Positions 35,391-44,504 of a stretch of DNA of 64,000 bases are shown in pieces (positions within the stretch are counted from its first letter, which is position 1; each line of letters opens with the position of its first letter). The DNA comes from Pseudomonas sp. B28(2017) (GTDB lineage: Bacteria; Pseudomonadota; Gammaproteobacteria; Pseudomonadales; Pseudomonadaceae): contig NZ_NEJH01000007.1 in the NCBI RefSeq assembly GCF_002113025.1, positions 186,001 through 250,000 on the forward strand, read 5' to 3'. Below the pieces are notes generated by a model. It was given only the letters and a program-made list of their open reading frames with translations. It was not told the DNA's origin and did not search any database. The position numbers were made by a program, and so were the translations under genes.

Positions 35391-35414
35391 GAAAAAGCCC
35401 GCACGGAGCGGGCT
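35391..35414 (-). terminator. Intra-operon intrinsic terminator between X and D
   Basis: On the minus strand AGCCCGC and GCGGGCT form a stem with a 5-nt loop, followed by TTTTTC. It lies within the leftward late operon, before gpD. Confidence 0.75.
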
Positions 35415-35425
35415 GGGTGATGGGA

Positions 35426-35632
35426 TCAATCCCACAGTGAAATCACGCTGTCGGGCTCGATCACCAGGTCCGGCAGCGTGATCAGCAACCCGGCGCGGAA
35501 CGGTTGCGGCTCATCGGCCAAGCCTTGGTTGGCCGCCAGCACCGCCTCGACGCTGCGGTTCAGATGGCCGTAATAGTGGTGGCACAGGGTGTCGAGCAGA
35601 TCCCCGTCAGCCGTTCTGCAGGTCATCGCCAT
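35426..35632 (-). CDS. Phage tail protein X (P2 gpX-like)
   Basis: This protein of 68 aa is a LysM-like tail protein X: the core DTLCHHYYGHLNRSVEAVLAAN and RAGLLITLPDL match the family. Its start lies inside the end of the U gene (26-bp overlap), as is usual for P2-type tails. Confidence 0.9.
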   Translation of the reverse strand: MAMTCRTADGDLLDTLCHHYYGHLNRSVEAVLAANQGLADEPQPFRAGLLITLPDLVIEPDSVISLWD

Positions 35633-36464
35633 AACGGACGAACTCCAATGAAAAGCTTTGCTTGCGCGGGATAGCCCCAGGCAGCAAGGCGCTTTGTTCC
35701 TCGTCGATCTGGGTCAAACACCAGTTGCCCAGCACCTCGCCGTACCCGGTGGTCAGGTTCAGCGGCAGCAGCTTGGCGCCAATGCTGCGCAGCGTATCCA
35801 GCTGCTTCAGTCCACCTTTGTGGCCCGGGTAAATCGCGCCCTTGAGGGTGATTTTCTCCTCGCCCAGCCCCACGGCCTGTTGCGCCGGGCGCCGGGTCAG
35901 GCGCTCCTGCGCGGCCCAGCGAAACGAGGTTTGCCGCCGCAGTTCATCGAAGGCGGCGGTGTCCAGGTTGAAGTAATACGGCCGCTCATTGGCTTTCAGC
36001 GGGTAGAGAATCAGCAGGTGCGGAAACGGTTTCACCGCCTCCGGCATCGGCGTCATGTCGCCGGCAAACCATTCCGTCGGGAAAATATTACCCAGCGCGG
36101 CATTGGCCTTGCCGGCCACCTTGTTGAACGCCGCGCCAAAGCGGCCAATCTGTTCAGTCAGCGCGGAGAAGTGCTCATCGAACTGCGCCAGCGCGCGCTG
36201 GGTCTGGTTGTAGTAGCTGGCGACCTTGCCGATCTTGGCCTGCGCCGAGTTGATCACATCCTGCAGACGCCGGGTCTTGTCGCTCAGGTCGTCACTGATA
36301 AAGGGCAGATTTTCCAGCGCGTCGGCCGCTCCGCTGATTTCATTGAGCGCGCCATTCATGGGTCCGGTCATGGACTCCAGGTCAGTGCGCCCGGCCTCCC
36401 CCGCGTCGACCATGTACTTCAGCCCGCCCTGCAGGTGCTGCAGGTAGGTCTTTTCATCCGCCAT
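35607..36464 (-). CDS. Phage tail protein U (P2 gpU-like) with helical N-terminal extension
   Basis: This protein has 285 aa. The C-terminal 130 residues or so match gpU (FPHLLILYPLKANERPYYFN, FRWAAQERLTRRPAQQAVG, SFSLEFVRYGDD). The N-terminal 150 residues are helical and probably coiled-coil, an extension that P2 gpU (about 160 aa) lacks. TAAGGAAG precedes the ATG. gpU caps the tail tube or shares in its assembly. Confidence 0.88.
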   Translation of the reverse strand: MADEKTYLQHLQGGLKYMVDAGEAGRTDLESMTGPMNGALNEISGAADALENLPFISDDLSDKTRRLQDVINSAQAKIGKVASYYNQTQRALAQFDEHFSALTEQIGRFGAAFNKVAGKANAALGNIFPTEWFAGDMTPMPEAVKPFPHLLILYPLKANERPYYFNLDTAAFDELRRQTSFRWAAQERLTRRPAQQAVGLGEEKITLKGAIYPGHKGGLKQLDTLRSIGAKLLPLNLTTGYGEVLGNWCLTQIDEEQSALLPGAIPRKQSFSLEFVRYGDDLQNG

Positions 36465-36473
36465 TTCACTTCC

Positions 36474-38822
36474 TTAGCCCACGTGGGGGGCATCAAACAA
36501 CTGCCGGGTGCGCGCCTCCCGGGCGAAGTCTTCAAACTGACGGCGCAGGTGCGGCATCAGCTCCTGAGCCAGCTGCGCCGGGTCTTTCACATCGCCTTGC
36601 ACGGTAATGACCGGCGCCGGGGCGAAGGTAAATTGCTGATCGACCTTCGGCCATTCGGGTGTCTTAGTCGCGGTGCTCGACATTAATGCCGCCGCCGTGA
36701 CCGGCGCGGCGGAGGCGTTTTCCATTGAACGCACGACCGCGCCAACGCCTTGGCCGGCGGCCATGGGAAAGATGCCGAGCGGTGCTTTGGCCGGCGTGTC
36801 CGGCCCGCCAAACAAGGACTTGCCCATGCTCGCGCCCACGTCACCGCCGCCCATAGACCCGAGCCAGGCACCGATCATCCCGCCCACTGCGGTACCGAGC
36901 AGCGGAATGAAGGACCCGATGGCGGCACCGGCCGCTGCACCCGCCAAGCTACCGGCCAGGCTACCTGCCGCCTCGCCGTAACCTTCGGCCTTTTCATCAC
37001 GGGTGGTCGCGTTCTGGTAAGTGTCCAACACCTGAACACCGGCACCGACTGCCGCCAGCGCGCCGCCCACTTTCATCAAGCGCGCGCCCTTGCCCCCCCG
37101 ACGTCTCGCGCCTTTACCCTTCCCGTCTTTGCCGTGATCCAGCCCGTCGTCATCGCCGTCATCCGCGTTGGTCACGAACACCCGCTGCACGATGTTGGAC
37201 CGGTCACCGGCCGAACCACGGACGATGTTCACCAGCCCCCGGCCGATCTTCAGCGCGGCCCAGGCCTTGCCCAGCACCAAGGCTCCGGCTGTGAGTGCCG
37301 CCAAGCCCAGCACTGCCTTCGGCGTTTCCTCGGACAAGGCGGTTAAGCCGCGCGCCGCGCCGCCGATCCCGCTGGCCAGCGCATCCGTCGCCGGACGCAG
37401 GGCATCCCCAATGGCACGTAGCGAATCGTTGAATGCTTGACCGGTTTCGGCCCAGCGTTGTGACGAGGCTTCGCGCCGCTCGCTCAGGTTTTTGTCGAGA
37501 ATGTCCTTGCGCGGGCCGTCGGGGTCCGAGGCGCCCTTTTTCAGCTCGGCGTAGAATTTCTTGTTCTGGGTGTACGCCATTAGCGCCGTCTTGACCTGCA
37601 TGTCGGCAAACAGATCGCCGGTACGCAGGGTGGCCGCCAGTGCATCGGCCATCGCTTGCGCCTTGGCCGGGTTGGTCTCCTGGTTGATCCGGGTCAACCC
37701 TTGCGCCAACTGGTTGGCCTTTTTCGGATCGGTCTTTTCCACATACCGGCGCGCCAGTTCAAAACTGGCCTCGAAGGTCGACATTCCCTTGGCAATGGCA
37801 GCGTTCATCGAGCCCTGATAGTCAATCCCGGCATCGGCATAGCCTTTGACGGTTTCCCCCGAGCCGATTTTCGCGACCCAGTTTTTCAGGTTGTTCGCCG
37901 CCTCATCGGCGCTGCCGGCGCTCTTGATCTGCACCTGCAGCATGGCGCCCAATTGGGTCACCGCATCCTGGCCGGTGATGCCGCTGCTGGCCATCTGCGC
38001 CAACAGTTCCGGAAACCACTTGGCCATGTCAGCCGCCTCGAAGCTGCCTTGCTGGCCCAGCAGCGCGACCGACGCTAGGGCCTGTTCCATTTTCTGCGGG
38101 TCGGTGATCCTGGCGTTGTTCTGCATCGCCAGAATCATCTTCGCCGTGTCGGTACCCGATGCGCCCTGCCCGACCGCAAACTTGGCCGCCACCGGGGCGT
38201 ACTTCAACGCCTCGGCCAGCTCCATGCCGCCGCCCACCAGCTGGTTCACCAGGTCGGCGACTTGGGTGTTGGCCATGCCGGTGTCTTTTGAGGTCTGCAC
38301 AATGTCGCGGGCGGTGTTCACTTCCTGCGGGGTGTTGGCGGTACCGGACTTGATGGCGATGTCACGAATGATCGCCTGAAAATCCGCACTGACCTTGGTC
38401 GGCACGGCGGCCAGGGTGGTACCGGCCACCGCCGTGCCGAACCCACTGCGCAGACTTTCGCGGCCCTCCTCGACCTGCCCCAGGCCTTTGGCCTTGAACT
38501 CGGCATTGCGTACCACCTTGCCCAGCGCCAGGTACTCCTGACGCAGGCGGCCGACTTCGACACCCTGCTTGCGCAGGCTGTTGGTGTTGGTTTCCAGTTT
38601 GCGCAGCAAGGCATCGGCATTGGCCGCCCCACTGTCGTGGGCTTTTTTCCATTCATCGCGCAGACGCATGGTCTCGCCGATGACTTTCTGTAGGCCCTTG
38701 GCGCGGGTGGTTTGCGCCTCAAGCTTTTTCATTTCGCCGCTGACGTTCTTGAAGGCGGCGCCGAGCGAAGAATCGACGGCGCCGCCAATCACCAGCCCGA
38801 GCGAGAGTTTATTGGCTGCCAT
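36474..38822 (-). CDS. Phage tail tape measure protein (P2 gpT-like)
   Basis: This tape measure protein of 782 aa sets tail length. It has long helical stretches, the TP901-type region (FGTAVAGTTLAAVPTKVSAD, AIIRDIAIKSGTA) near residues 130-180, and hydrophobic glycine-rich segments toward the C-terminus (LAGSLAGAAAGAAIGSF). The position after E/E' and before U is as in P2. Confidence 0.92.
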   Translation of the reverse strand: MAANKLSLGLVIGGAVDSSLGAAFKNVSGEMKKLEAQTTRAKGLQKVIGETMRLRDEWKKAHDSGAANADALLRKLETNTNSLRKQGVEVGRLRQEYLALGKVVRNAEFKAKGLGQVEEGRESLRSGFGTAVAGTTLAAVPTKVSADFQAIIRDIAIKSGTANTPQEVNTARDIVQTSKDTGMANTQVADLVNQLVGGGMELAEALKYAPVAAKFAVGQGASGTDTAKMILAMQNNARITDPQKMEQALASVALLGQQGSFEAADMAKWFPELLAQMASSGITGQDAVTQLGAMLQVQIKSAGSADEAANNLKNWVAKIGSGETVKGYADAGIDYQGSMNAAIAKGMSTFEASFELARRYVEKTDPKKANQLAQGLTRINQETNPAKAQAMADALAATLRTGDLFADMQVKTALMAYTQNKKFYAELKKGASDPDGPRKDILDKNLSERREASSQRWAETGQAFNDSLRAIGDALRPATDALASGIGGAARGLTALSEETPKAVLGLAALTAGALVLGKAWAALKIGRGLVNIVRGSAGDRSNIVQRVFVTNADDGDDDGLDHGKDGKGKGARRRGGKGARLMKVGGALAAVGAGVQVLDTYQNATTRDEKAEGYGEAAGSLAGSLAGAAAGAAIGSFIPLLGTAVGGMIGAWLGSMGGGDVGASMGKSLFGGPDTPAKAPLGIFPMAAGQGVGAVVRSMENASAAPVTAAALMSSTATKTPEWPKVDQQFTFAPAPVITVQGDVKDPAQLAQELMPHLRRQFEDFAREARTRQLFDAPHVG

Positions 38823-38846
38823 GGGGTACCTGTGTGCGAAGGGGGC

Positions 38847-38972
38847 TCAATCCGTGAGCCACCAGACCATCTCGGAAAACGACAGCCCCTGAATCTCGGC
38901 CGCCGAAAAGTTCAGCTCGACGGCCAAGCGTTTGGCCAGGGTCTTTTGCAGCCTGGGGTTAAACCCCGTCAT
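38847..38972 (-). CDS. Small tail protein E' (GpE family)
   Basis: This protein of 41 aa overlaps the end of the E gene by 14 bp. It ends in FSEMVWWLTD, resembling the GpE family. In P2 the equivalent frame is reached by a -1 frameshift. Here the frame is +1 relative to E and has its own ATG with GGGAG just upstream, so reinitiation or coupling is more likely. Confidence 0.7.
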   Translation of the reverse strand: MTGFNPRLQKTLAKRLAVELNFSAAEIQGLSFSEMVWWLTD

Positions 38973-39267
38973 CTGCTCCCAGACGAAAATAGGCGGTCTG
39001 CAAACGACGGTAATCGCGCATCAGCAGCCCCTCCAGATCTGCACGGCCAATGCTGGCCAGGCTGCAGAACAAGACCATCTCCTGCTCTTCTTCGTTGCTA
39101 CCGCCCTGCAAGGTGGCGGCGCGCATCTCGCGCACCGTCGGCTCACGCAAGGTCAACTTGTCGACCTGAATGCCATTGGCCTCGCTCGGCCGGGACAGGC
39201 TGACGGTGGCGATGCCAGCGCCCAGTTGCAGCCACTTGGGCAGGATGTTGTCTTTCGCGTTGCTCAT
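38959..39267 (-). CDS. Phage tail assembly protein E
   Basis: This protein of 102 aa is of the tail assembly chaperone type (Phage_TAC_7-like): VDKLTLREPTVREMRAATLQ followed by an acidic helix and LEGLLMRDYRRLQTAYF. TAAGGAG precedes the ATG. It probably binds the tape measure protein during tail assembly. Confidence 0.87.
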   Translation of the reverse strand: MSNAKDNILPKWLQLGAGIATVSLSRPSEANGIQVDKLTLREPTVREMRAATLQGGSNEEEQEMVLFCSLASIGRADLEGLLMRDYRRLQTAYFRLGADDGV

Positions 39268-39278
39268 GGTGTTGCTCC

Positions 39279-39782
39279 TTACATGCCCAGGGCAGTCCGC
39301 ACGGCGGCCAGTTGATCGGTACCATCGATGACGCGGATCGAGTTGAGGGGATCGATTTCAAACATCACGCTGCCGTCGATCTCCAGCTTGTAATAGGTCA
39401 CCGCGACGGCGTACTTGAACTCGCCTTTTTCGCCCGGTTTCCAGTCCCCCGGGTCGACTTCCTTGAGGCTGCCCCGCAGAGTGGCAATCACCGCCTTGAC
39501 CGCCCCTTTCTGGCCCTTGAAGGCGCCGCGGAACGAGGCGTTGAACCCGGTCAGGTCGGCCTGGCCAAAAAACTTCAGCACCTCGCGGCGCACGCCGTTG
39601 GTGATGAAGCTGGCCTCGAGTTTTTCGGTGCCCAGGTCGATCTCGACCGCCGCGTCCATGCCGCCGGCGCGGTACTCATCGGTCTTGAGCGTCAGTTTGG
39701 GCAGGGTCAGACTCGGCACATCGCCTTGCAGGCTGATACCGTCGACAAACAGATTGGTGTTGTAGAGCACTTCCGGAATCAT
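39279..39782 (-). CDS. Phage major tail tube protein FII
   Basis: This protein of 167 aa matches P2 gpFII: MIPEVLYNTNLFVDGISLQGDV at the N-terminus and KYAVAVTYYKLEIDGSVMFE near the end. It forms the inner tube of the contractile tail. GAGGAGG precedes the ATG. Confidence 0.95.
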   Translation of the reverse strand: MIPEVLYNTNLFVDGISLQGDVPSLTLPKLTLKTDEYRAGGMDAAVEIDLGTEKLEASFITNGVRREVLKFFGQADLTGFNASFRGAFKGQKGAVKAVIATLRGSLKEVDPGDWKPGEKGEFKYAVAVTYYKLEIDGSVMFEIDPLNSIRVIDGTDQLAAVRTALGM

Positions 39783-39794
39783 TGGTCAGCCTCC

Positions 39795-40958
39795 TCAGGC
39801 AGCGGTGTCCAGCACTTCAGTGATCCACTGATCGGTCACCTCCACGCGGAAGTTCGGGTTTTCGGCCGGCGGCACGTCGGTGAACCGAATGTTCCAGTAC
39901 ACCTTGCCCTGACTGAGCTCGCTGGAAGTGTTCAGCTCTTCGTCGGCATAGACTTCGAAGTTGATGATCGCGCCCTGATTCTTCAGGTCGCGCATGAACG
40001 CCTGCAGGCCTTCGGTCACGTCCTTGACGTAGGTCGCGGTGATCGAACGGTCCACTGCCCACTTGTGCGCGTAGAGGATCGCGTCCATGACGATGTCCAG
40101 CGTGCGTACGCGGGTGACGAACGCCCACTTCGGGTCACTGGACAGCGTGCGGTTGCCCCACAGGCGATAACCGTCATCACGAATGATCGTGGTGATGTTG
40201 GCGTTGTTCAGTACGTTGGCCCGGCAGGAAGGATCGCCGTCGAGAAACTCGATCGGCCGTGTAGTGCCGGTGATGCCGACAAACTCCTTGTTCGACGGTG
40301 AAGCCCAGAAACCGTAGGTGGCATCGGTCCAGGCAAACAGGCCGGCGGTCCAGGCCGACGCTGGGGCATTGACCGTGGCACTGGTGCCGGTGTCCCAGAA
40401 CTGCACCCCCGGGTCGACCAGGTAGGCGTGCTTGCTGCCAAAGTTGGCGGCATACGCCATCGCCGCTTCGTCGGTGGTGTTCGGCCCGTCAATGATGGCC
40501 ATGGCCCGCAATTTGTCGGCCAGCGCCACCAGCTCGGTGGCCACAGCCAACGTCGATGAGTAGCCCGGGGTGATCAGCAGCCGCGGCTGGGCGTTGAACT
40601 TGCTTTTGCCGTCGAGCAACGCCTGCATGCCGGTACGGCTGCCGTCGGCCCACACCCCGCCAATGATCGCTGAGAGTTGTTCATCCGGGTCTTCAAGCAG
40701 CGGCGCGCCGACGGCGACAATCACCGCCTTGGCCCGTTTGAAAATCGCCTTGCAGTCCTGGGTGATCGCCGCATCGGCGCCCCACGCCGCCACCGCTTCA
40801 CTTTCGCGGGTGATCAGCAGTAACTGGTTGTTTTTGGCGGAGGCGCCCGGGCCTTCGGTGAAGGTGTTGCACAAGCCGATGATCGAGGCAGAGGGAGTGG
40901 CGATATGCCGGGCGCCGGTGTCCACCAGGGTCACAGTGACGCCGTGAAAGAAACTCAT
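39795..40958 (-). CDS. Phage tail sheath protein FI
   Basis: This sheath subunit of 387 aa has family text FFHGVTVTLVDTGARHIATPS at the start, GYSSTLAVATELVALADKLRAMAIIDGP in the middle and GYRLWGNRTLSSDPKWAFV. It contracts to drive the tube. GGAG lies before the ATG. Confidence 0.96.
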   Translation of the reverse strand: MSFFHGVTVTLVDTGARHIATPSASIIGLCNTFTEGPGASAKNNQLLLITRESEAVAAWGADAAITQDCKAIFKRAKAVIVAVGAPLLEDPDEQLSAIIGGVWADGSRTGMQALLDGKSKFNAQPRLLITPGYSSTLAVATELVALADKLRAMAIIDGPNTTDEAAMAYAANFGSKHAYLVDPGVQFWDTGTSATVNAPASAWTAGLFAWTDATYGFWASPSNKEFVGITGTTRPIEFLDGDPSCRANVLNNANITTIIRDDGYRLWGNRTLSSDPKWAFVTRVRTLDIVMDAILYAHKWAVDRSITATYVKDVTEGLQAFMRDLKNQGAIINFEVYADEELNTSSELSQGKVYWNIRFTDVPPAENPNFRVEVTDQWITEVLDTAA

Positions 40959-40972
40959 AATGTGATGCTCCA

Positions 40973-41001
40973 GAAAAGAAAAAGCCCCGTCAGTGCGGGG
41001 C
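40973..41001 (-). terminator. Intra-operon intrinsic terminator before the sheath gene
   Basis: On the minus strand GCCCCG and CGGGGC form a stem with a 6-nt loop, followed by TTTTTCTTTTC. It separates the tail fibre module from the sheath/tube module. Confidence 0.75.
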
Positions 41002-41002
41002 G

Positions 41003-41593
41003 TCAGGACGCGGTATTGGTCAATCCGTCCGGCTTCAGCGGTCGTTTATCGCTGGCAGGAAAGTCTGCCGAGGTGGGCCAGGCCCGCAGTTCATTGCGGT
41101 AGGTACGCCAGGCCAGTTCCGTGCTGAGCGCGGCCGGGTCGGCATCCAGATGCTTGTCGATCTCCCGACCCGCCCAATGCAGTTCATTTTCGATCCATGA
41201 CTGTTCTCGACGGCTCTGCATCGCCAGATCGCGTGCAGCATCCAGCACCCAAACCAGACCGTCCCAGACATAGGCCGCACTCGGTCGCGGCAGATCAGTC
41301 AGCTCGGCCGGCAACTCGCCCGGCATCGAATGCGTCACTTCGACACCGTCGCTGGTGCGGAAAACCACGCCACGATGGTCAGGCACCACCAACCACGCCC
41401 CGTCCCTCCAGACGACCACCTGATCATCACCGGCTTGGGGTGGTTCCTCCAGCGTGGCGCCCGCCGGTAGACCGCAGCCGCGACTTACATAGATGTCGTG
41501 CTGTCCGAGGTATTCACCGGTGGTTTCACTGAAGGTGTAAACATCGATCCAGCCACTTTCATCAAAAAAGCCATTCACTAAAGTCGTCATCAA
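41003..41593 (-). CDS. Phage tail fibre assembly protein
   Basis: This protein of 196 aa has the C-terminal part typical of tail fibre assembly chaperones (LADLPRPSAAYVWDGLVWVLDA-type text, and AWRTYRNELRAWP with a later PASDKRPLKPDG). It helps fold or attach the adjacent fibre. Its start overlaps the stop of the fibre gene (ATGA). Confidence 0.88.
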   Translation of the reverse strand: MMTTLVNGFFDESGWIDVYTFSETTGEYLGQHDIYVSRGCGLPAGATLEEPPQAGDDQVVVWRDGAWLVVPDHRGVVFRTSDGVEVTHSMPGELPAELTDLPRPSAAYVWDGLVWVLDAARDLAMQSRREQSWIENELHWAGREIDKHLDADPAALSTELAWRTYRNELRAWPTSADFPASDKRPLKPDGLTNTAS

Positions 41594-43899
41594 TACATCC
41601 TGCAGATGTAGTTGTAAGCCACGTTGCGCATCCGCGTTTCCGTGCTCACACGGGCGACGGCGGATGGGTTGAAAGTTACAGAGAGATTGCTTGTCGCACT
41701 GACTCGTGGTGCAGCGGGGATATCACTCGTCATGTAACCACCCGCCGTAAATACGCCGGTCGCCGTATTCACAATCAACATCGAATCGTCATCTTGCAGC
41801 CTGAGTTCACCCGTCATGTTTTGTAGCGCGTCGAGCTGCAGACTCAACACCGGGCGCCCAAAGTCGGGATCGATGCCGCGCCCGCCATCCAGACCACGAA
41901 TCGACTCGGCGCGCATGTCGGGCAGGAAGCCGCTGGGATACACGGCGGCCAATGCTGGGTACCACTCGACATTGAACGGCTGCCCCCCCATCAAAACGCA
42001 TTTGTCGGGTGGCGTAGCGGTTGGCCATGGAAACGGCACACCGACGGGAAGCGAAAATATGGAAGCAGGATCAAAATTGCTTTCGGTCCAGATCCCCCCG
42101 AAATTCTGCGCATCAACCTGTATGTTTATTTTGCCCGAGGCGTTTTCATAGCCAATGTAGATTTTGTTGGCGTCCTGACCCGCCACCCCGCCTTGCTGCA
42201 CGGGAGTGAAACCCAAAGCAGGTTGGTACGCAGCAGGGTCAAAGTTACTGGTGTCCCAACCCGTTACCCATTCACTGAATACGTATCCCTCTGGGGTCTG
42301 AACACCGCCACGGGTGTAAGTTGTACCGGTGTTATAGCCGATGATTTGTTGCCAGAGGGTGTCTTGGCTGACCGCAACCAGCAGGGGGGAGAATTGACAC
42401 CCCTCTGGAACGTTCGGCCCGGGGTTCACCCGGTAAATGCCCACGGTGGTGATTGTGTTTATATCGGTGCCATCGGGAAGGACAATCCCCCCCTGCCCCC
42501 AGCCATATGCCCCCGCGAGCAATACACGGCCTGGCGTGTCATCTTGGGGAGAGGTTTGTTTAACCAGATCGGTTGAGTCCCAGGTGCTTTCCCATTCGCC
42601 CCAAACACCGGCCGTCAAGGCCCGGCGGTGTAGGGTGTGGTCAGCATTCCCATAAATCTCCTGGAAGGCGTATTGACCGGGTGTAATCGCCGAGACGCGA
42701 ACCCAACCCTCATAGATTCCGCCTCCTGGCCCACCTGTGCCATTGCTGATGAAATAGAGAGCCGTCTCCGCGTTCAAGCCACCGATGTCAACATCACTGA
42801 CTGCATAGGCGGGCCCGCCCCAGCCGAACGCTCCGACCTTCATCAGTGCATCAGGCGTTGCATCGTGCAGATCGAGTTGCACAGCAGCGGTCGCGGCGGT
42901 GCCCAGCCCGAGGTTATTCCGAGCCTCAACCACATCCGCAACATCACCCAGGTTTTCACTCACCGCCAGGGCATCGGTGATGCCGTAGCCGGCCAGGGTG
43001 GTCGGGTTGGTACCGGCGATTACGCGCCCAAGGGCATCGACGGTGACACTGCGAAACGTGCCAATGCCCACTCCATTGCCGCCCGCGATAATCTCGAACT
43101 GCAAACCGGTGCTGCCCAAGGTGATCGGCGCGTCGGTGATCAACTGCCAAAGGCTGTCGCCGTTGACGCTGCCCTGCTCGACGTGGACGAACAGCCCGGG
43201 GGTCACTTCCAGACTATTGTCGGCATCGGTGGCCCGCGTCCAGCCTTCGGCGCTGACGACATACAGGCCGTTGTCATGGGCCTCTGCCTGGGCGGTCACC
43301 AGCACCCGGTCACCGACGACCACAGTCACGTCATCGAGGGTCTGCACATTGCTCAGGGTGATGGGGACCGTGGCCGCTACCCGCGCTGACTGCTTGTGAT
43401 CCAGTTTGGCCAGTTCCTCCTGGATCTTGAGGTCCACGTATTCACGCGTGGCCAGCACCACCGCCGGGTCGATCTTCAGCACGATGTTCGCCGAGCTGCT
43501 GACGATGAAGTTCATCCGCACCACTTGGGTCTTGCCACTGCCTTGGTCCAGCAACGGTTTGTAGCTCGGCGCGCAGTTGGCCACCGCCACCAGGTCGCCG
43601 TCGATATCGTACAGGCCGATCTCGCGAATCCACTCACCGCCGACTTCGGGCGGAATGATCTGCTCGGTGATCACCGTGTTGGGGTTGGCCGGATCGACAC
43701 GGATCTGGTTGATCGGCGCCCGGCGCCATTCGTTGATCAACTGGGTCTGCAGGCGATCGGGAATCGGGTCGGTGCCGTTGGCATCGCCCAGGCCCATCTC
43801 GGTGAACATCCAGTCCAGGCCCATGGCGATGGCATTGGCGTGTTTGGCTTCACCGACTGCCGTGAGGATGGCAAAAAACTGACTGCTCTTATCAATCAT
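41590..43899 (-). CDS. Phage tail fibre protein H
   Basis: This protein of 769 aa starts at ATG 43899 (IDKSSQFFAILTAVGEAKHANA), the conserved P2 gpH N-terminus that docks to the baseplate. The middle has tail-fibre repeats (GLGTAATAAVQLDLHDATPDAL; TWDSTDLVKQTSPQDDTPG; WVTGWDTSNFDPAAYQP), and a collar-type domain with FPWPTATPPDKCVLMGGQPF lies near the end. The C-terminus should determine host range. The start overlaps the end of gene I by 8 bp. Confidence 0.92.
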   Translation of the reverse strand: MIDKSSQFFAILTAVGEAKHANAIAMGLDWMFTEMGLGDANGTDPIPDRLQTQLINEWRRAPINQIRVDPANPNTVITEQIIPPEVGGEWIREIGLYDIDGDLVAVANCAPSYKPLLDQGSGKTQVVRMNFIVSSSANIVLKIDPAVVLATREYVDLKIQEELAKLDHKQSARVAATVPITLSNVQTLDDVTVVVGDRVLVTAQAEAHDNGLYVVSAEGWTRATDADNSLEVTPGLFVHVEQGSVNGDSLWQLITDAPITLGSTGLQFEIIAGGNGVGIGTFRSVTVDALGRVIAGTNPTTLAGYGITDALAVSENLGDVADVVEARNNLGLGTAATAAVQLDLHDATPDALMKVGAFGWGGPAYAVSDVDIGGLNAETALYFISNGTGGPGGGIYEGWVRVSAITPGQYAFQEIYGNADHTLHRRALTAGVWGEWESTWDSTDLVKQTSPQDDTPGRVLLAGAYGWGQGGIVLPDGTDINTITTVGIYRVNPGPNVPEGCQFSPLLVAVSQDTLWQQIIGYNTGTTYTRGGVQTPEGYVFSEWVTGWDTSNFDPAAYQPALGFTPVQQGGVAGQDANKIYIGYENASGKINIQVDAQNFGGIWTESNFDPASIFSLPVGVPFPWPTATPPDKCVLMGGQPFNVEWYPALAAVYPSGFLPDMRAESIRGLDGGRGIDPDFGRPVLSLQLDALQNMTGELRLQDDDSMLIVNTATGVFTAGGYMTSDIPAAPRVSATSNLSVTFNPSAVARVSTETRMRNVAYNYICRMY

Positions 43900-44503
43900 A
43901 GGGATAAACGTCCAAAGTATCGGTTTCATCGACGCAAAGCGCCGGGCCAAAAGTGCCGGTCACGTCGATGTCTTGCGGGGCCGGTGGGTACACGTCGATC
44001 TCTTCGCCCTCTTGCACGCACACGGCGATGCCCAGCACTCCCTCGGTCTGCAGACTGAGCGCCAGGTTGGTCATGTGCCGGCTGACCGGACGGGCGTCGT
44101 CGATCAACCAAGCCAGTTCCTCGTACAGTTCCTCGGTGATGCCCGCGTCGTTCAGGCCGACCTCCAGGGCGAAGGTGCCGGGCACGCCTTCCGGCACGGT
44201 GTCGAACCACTCGACCACGTCGATCAGGTAGCCCAAGGGCTCGACCACCCGACGCAGCGCACCGATGGTGCCTTTGCGCGCGTGCACGTCGTACGCCGAA
44301 CGGATCGCCGTGCGCTTGGCCTCCTGCGTCCAGTTGTTGTTCCAGCGGTCCACCGACCAGGCCGACGCCAGATACGGCAACAGGTGTTCAGGGCAGGTGT
44401 CGGCGTTGTACAAACTGCGCAGCGGAATCAGCGTGCTTTCGTAGTTGGCCGCTTCCACGGCCAACTCCAGCGGCGTGCTGTTGAGCGGTAACTGGCTGCT
44501 CAT
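43892..44503 (-). CDS. Phage tail protein I (baseplate)
   Basis: This P2 gpI-like protein of 203 aa has family text LRSLYNADTCPEHLLPYLASAWSVDRW, RRVVEPLGYLIDVVEWF and PVSRHMTNLALSLQT. It links the fibre to the baseplate wedge. Confidence 0.93.
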   Translation of the reverse strand: MSSQLPLNSTPLELAVEAANYESTLIPLRSLYNADTCPEHLLPYLASAWSVDRWNNNWTQEAKRTAIRSAYDVHARKGTIGALRRVVEPLGYLIDVVEWFDTVPEGVPGTFALEVGLNDAGITEELYEELAWLIDDARPVSRHMTNLALSLQTEGVLGIAVCVQEGEEIDVYPPAPQDIDVTGTFGPALCVDETDTLDVYPYD

Positions 44504-44504
44504 G

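Noticed and set aside
38940..38975. P2-type -1 slippery site joining E and E'
   Set aside because: The E' frame is +1 relative to E, and no T-rich slippery heptamer is present at the overlap.
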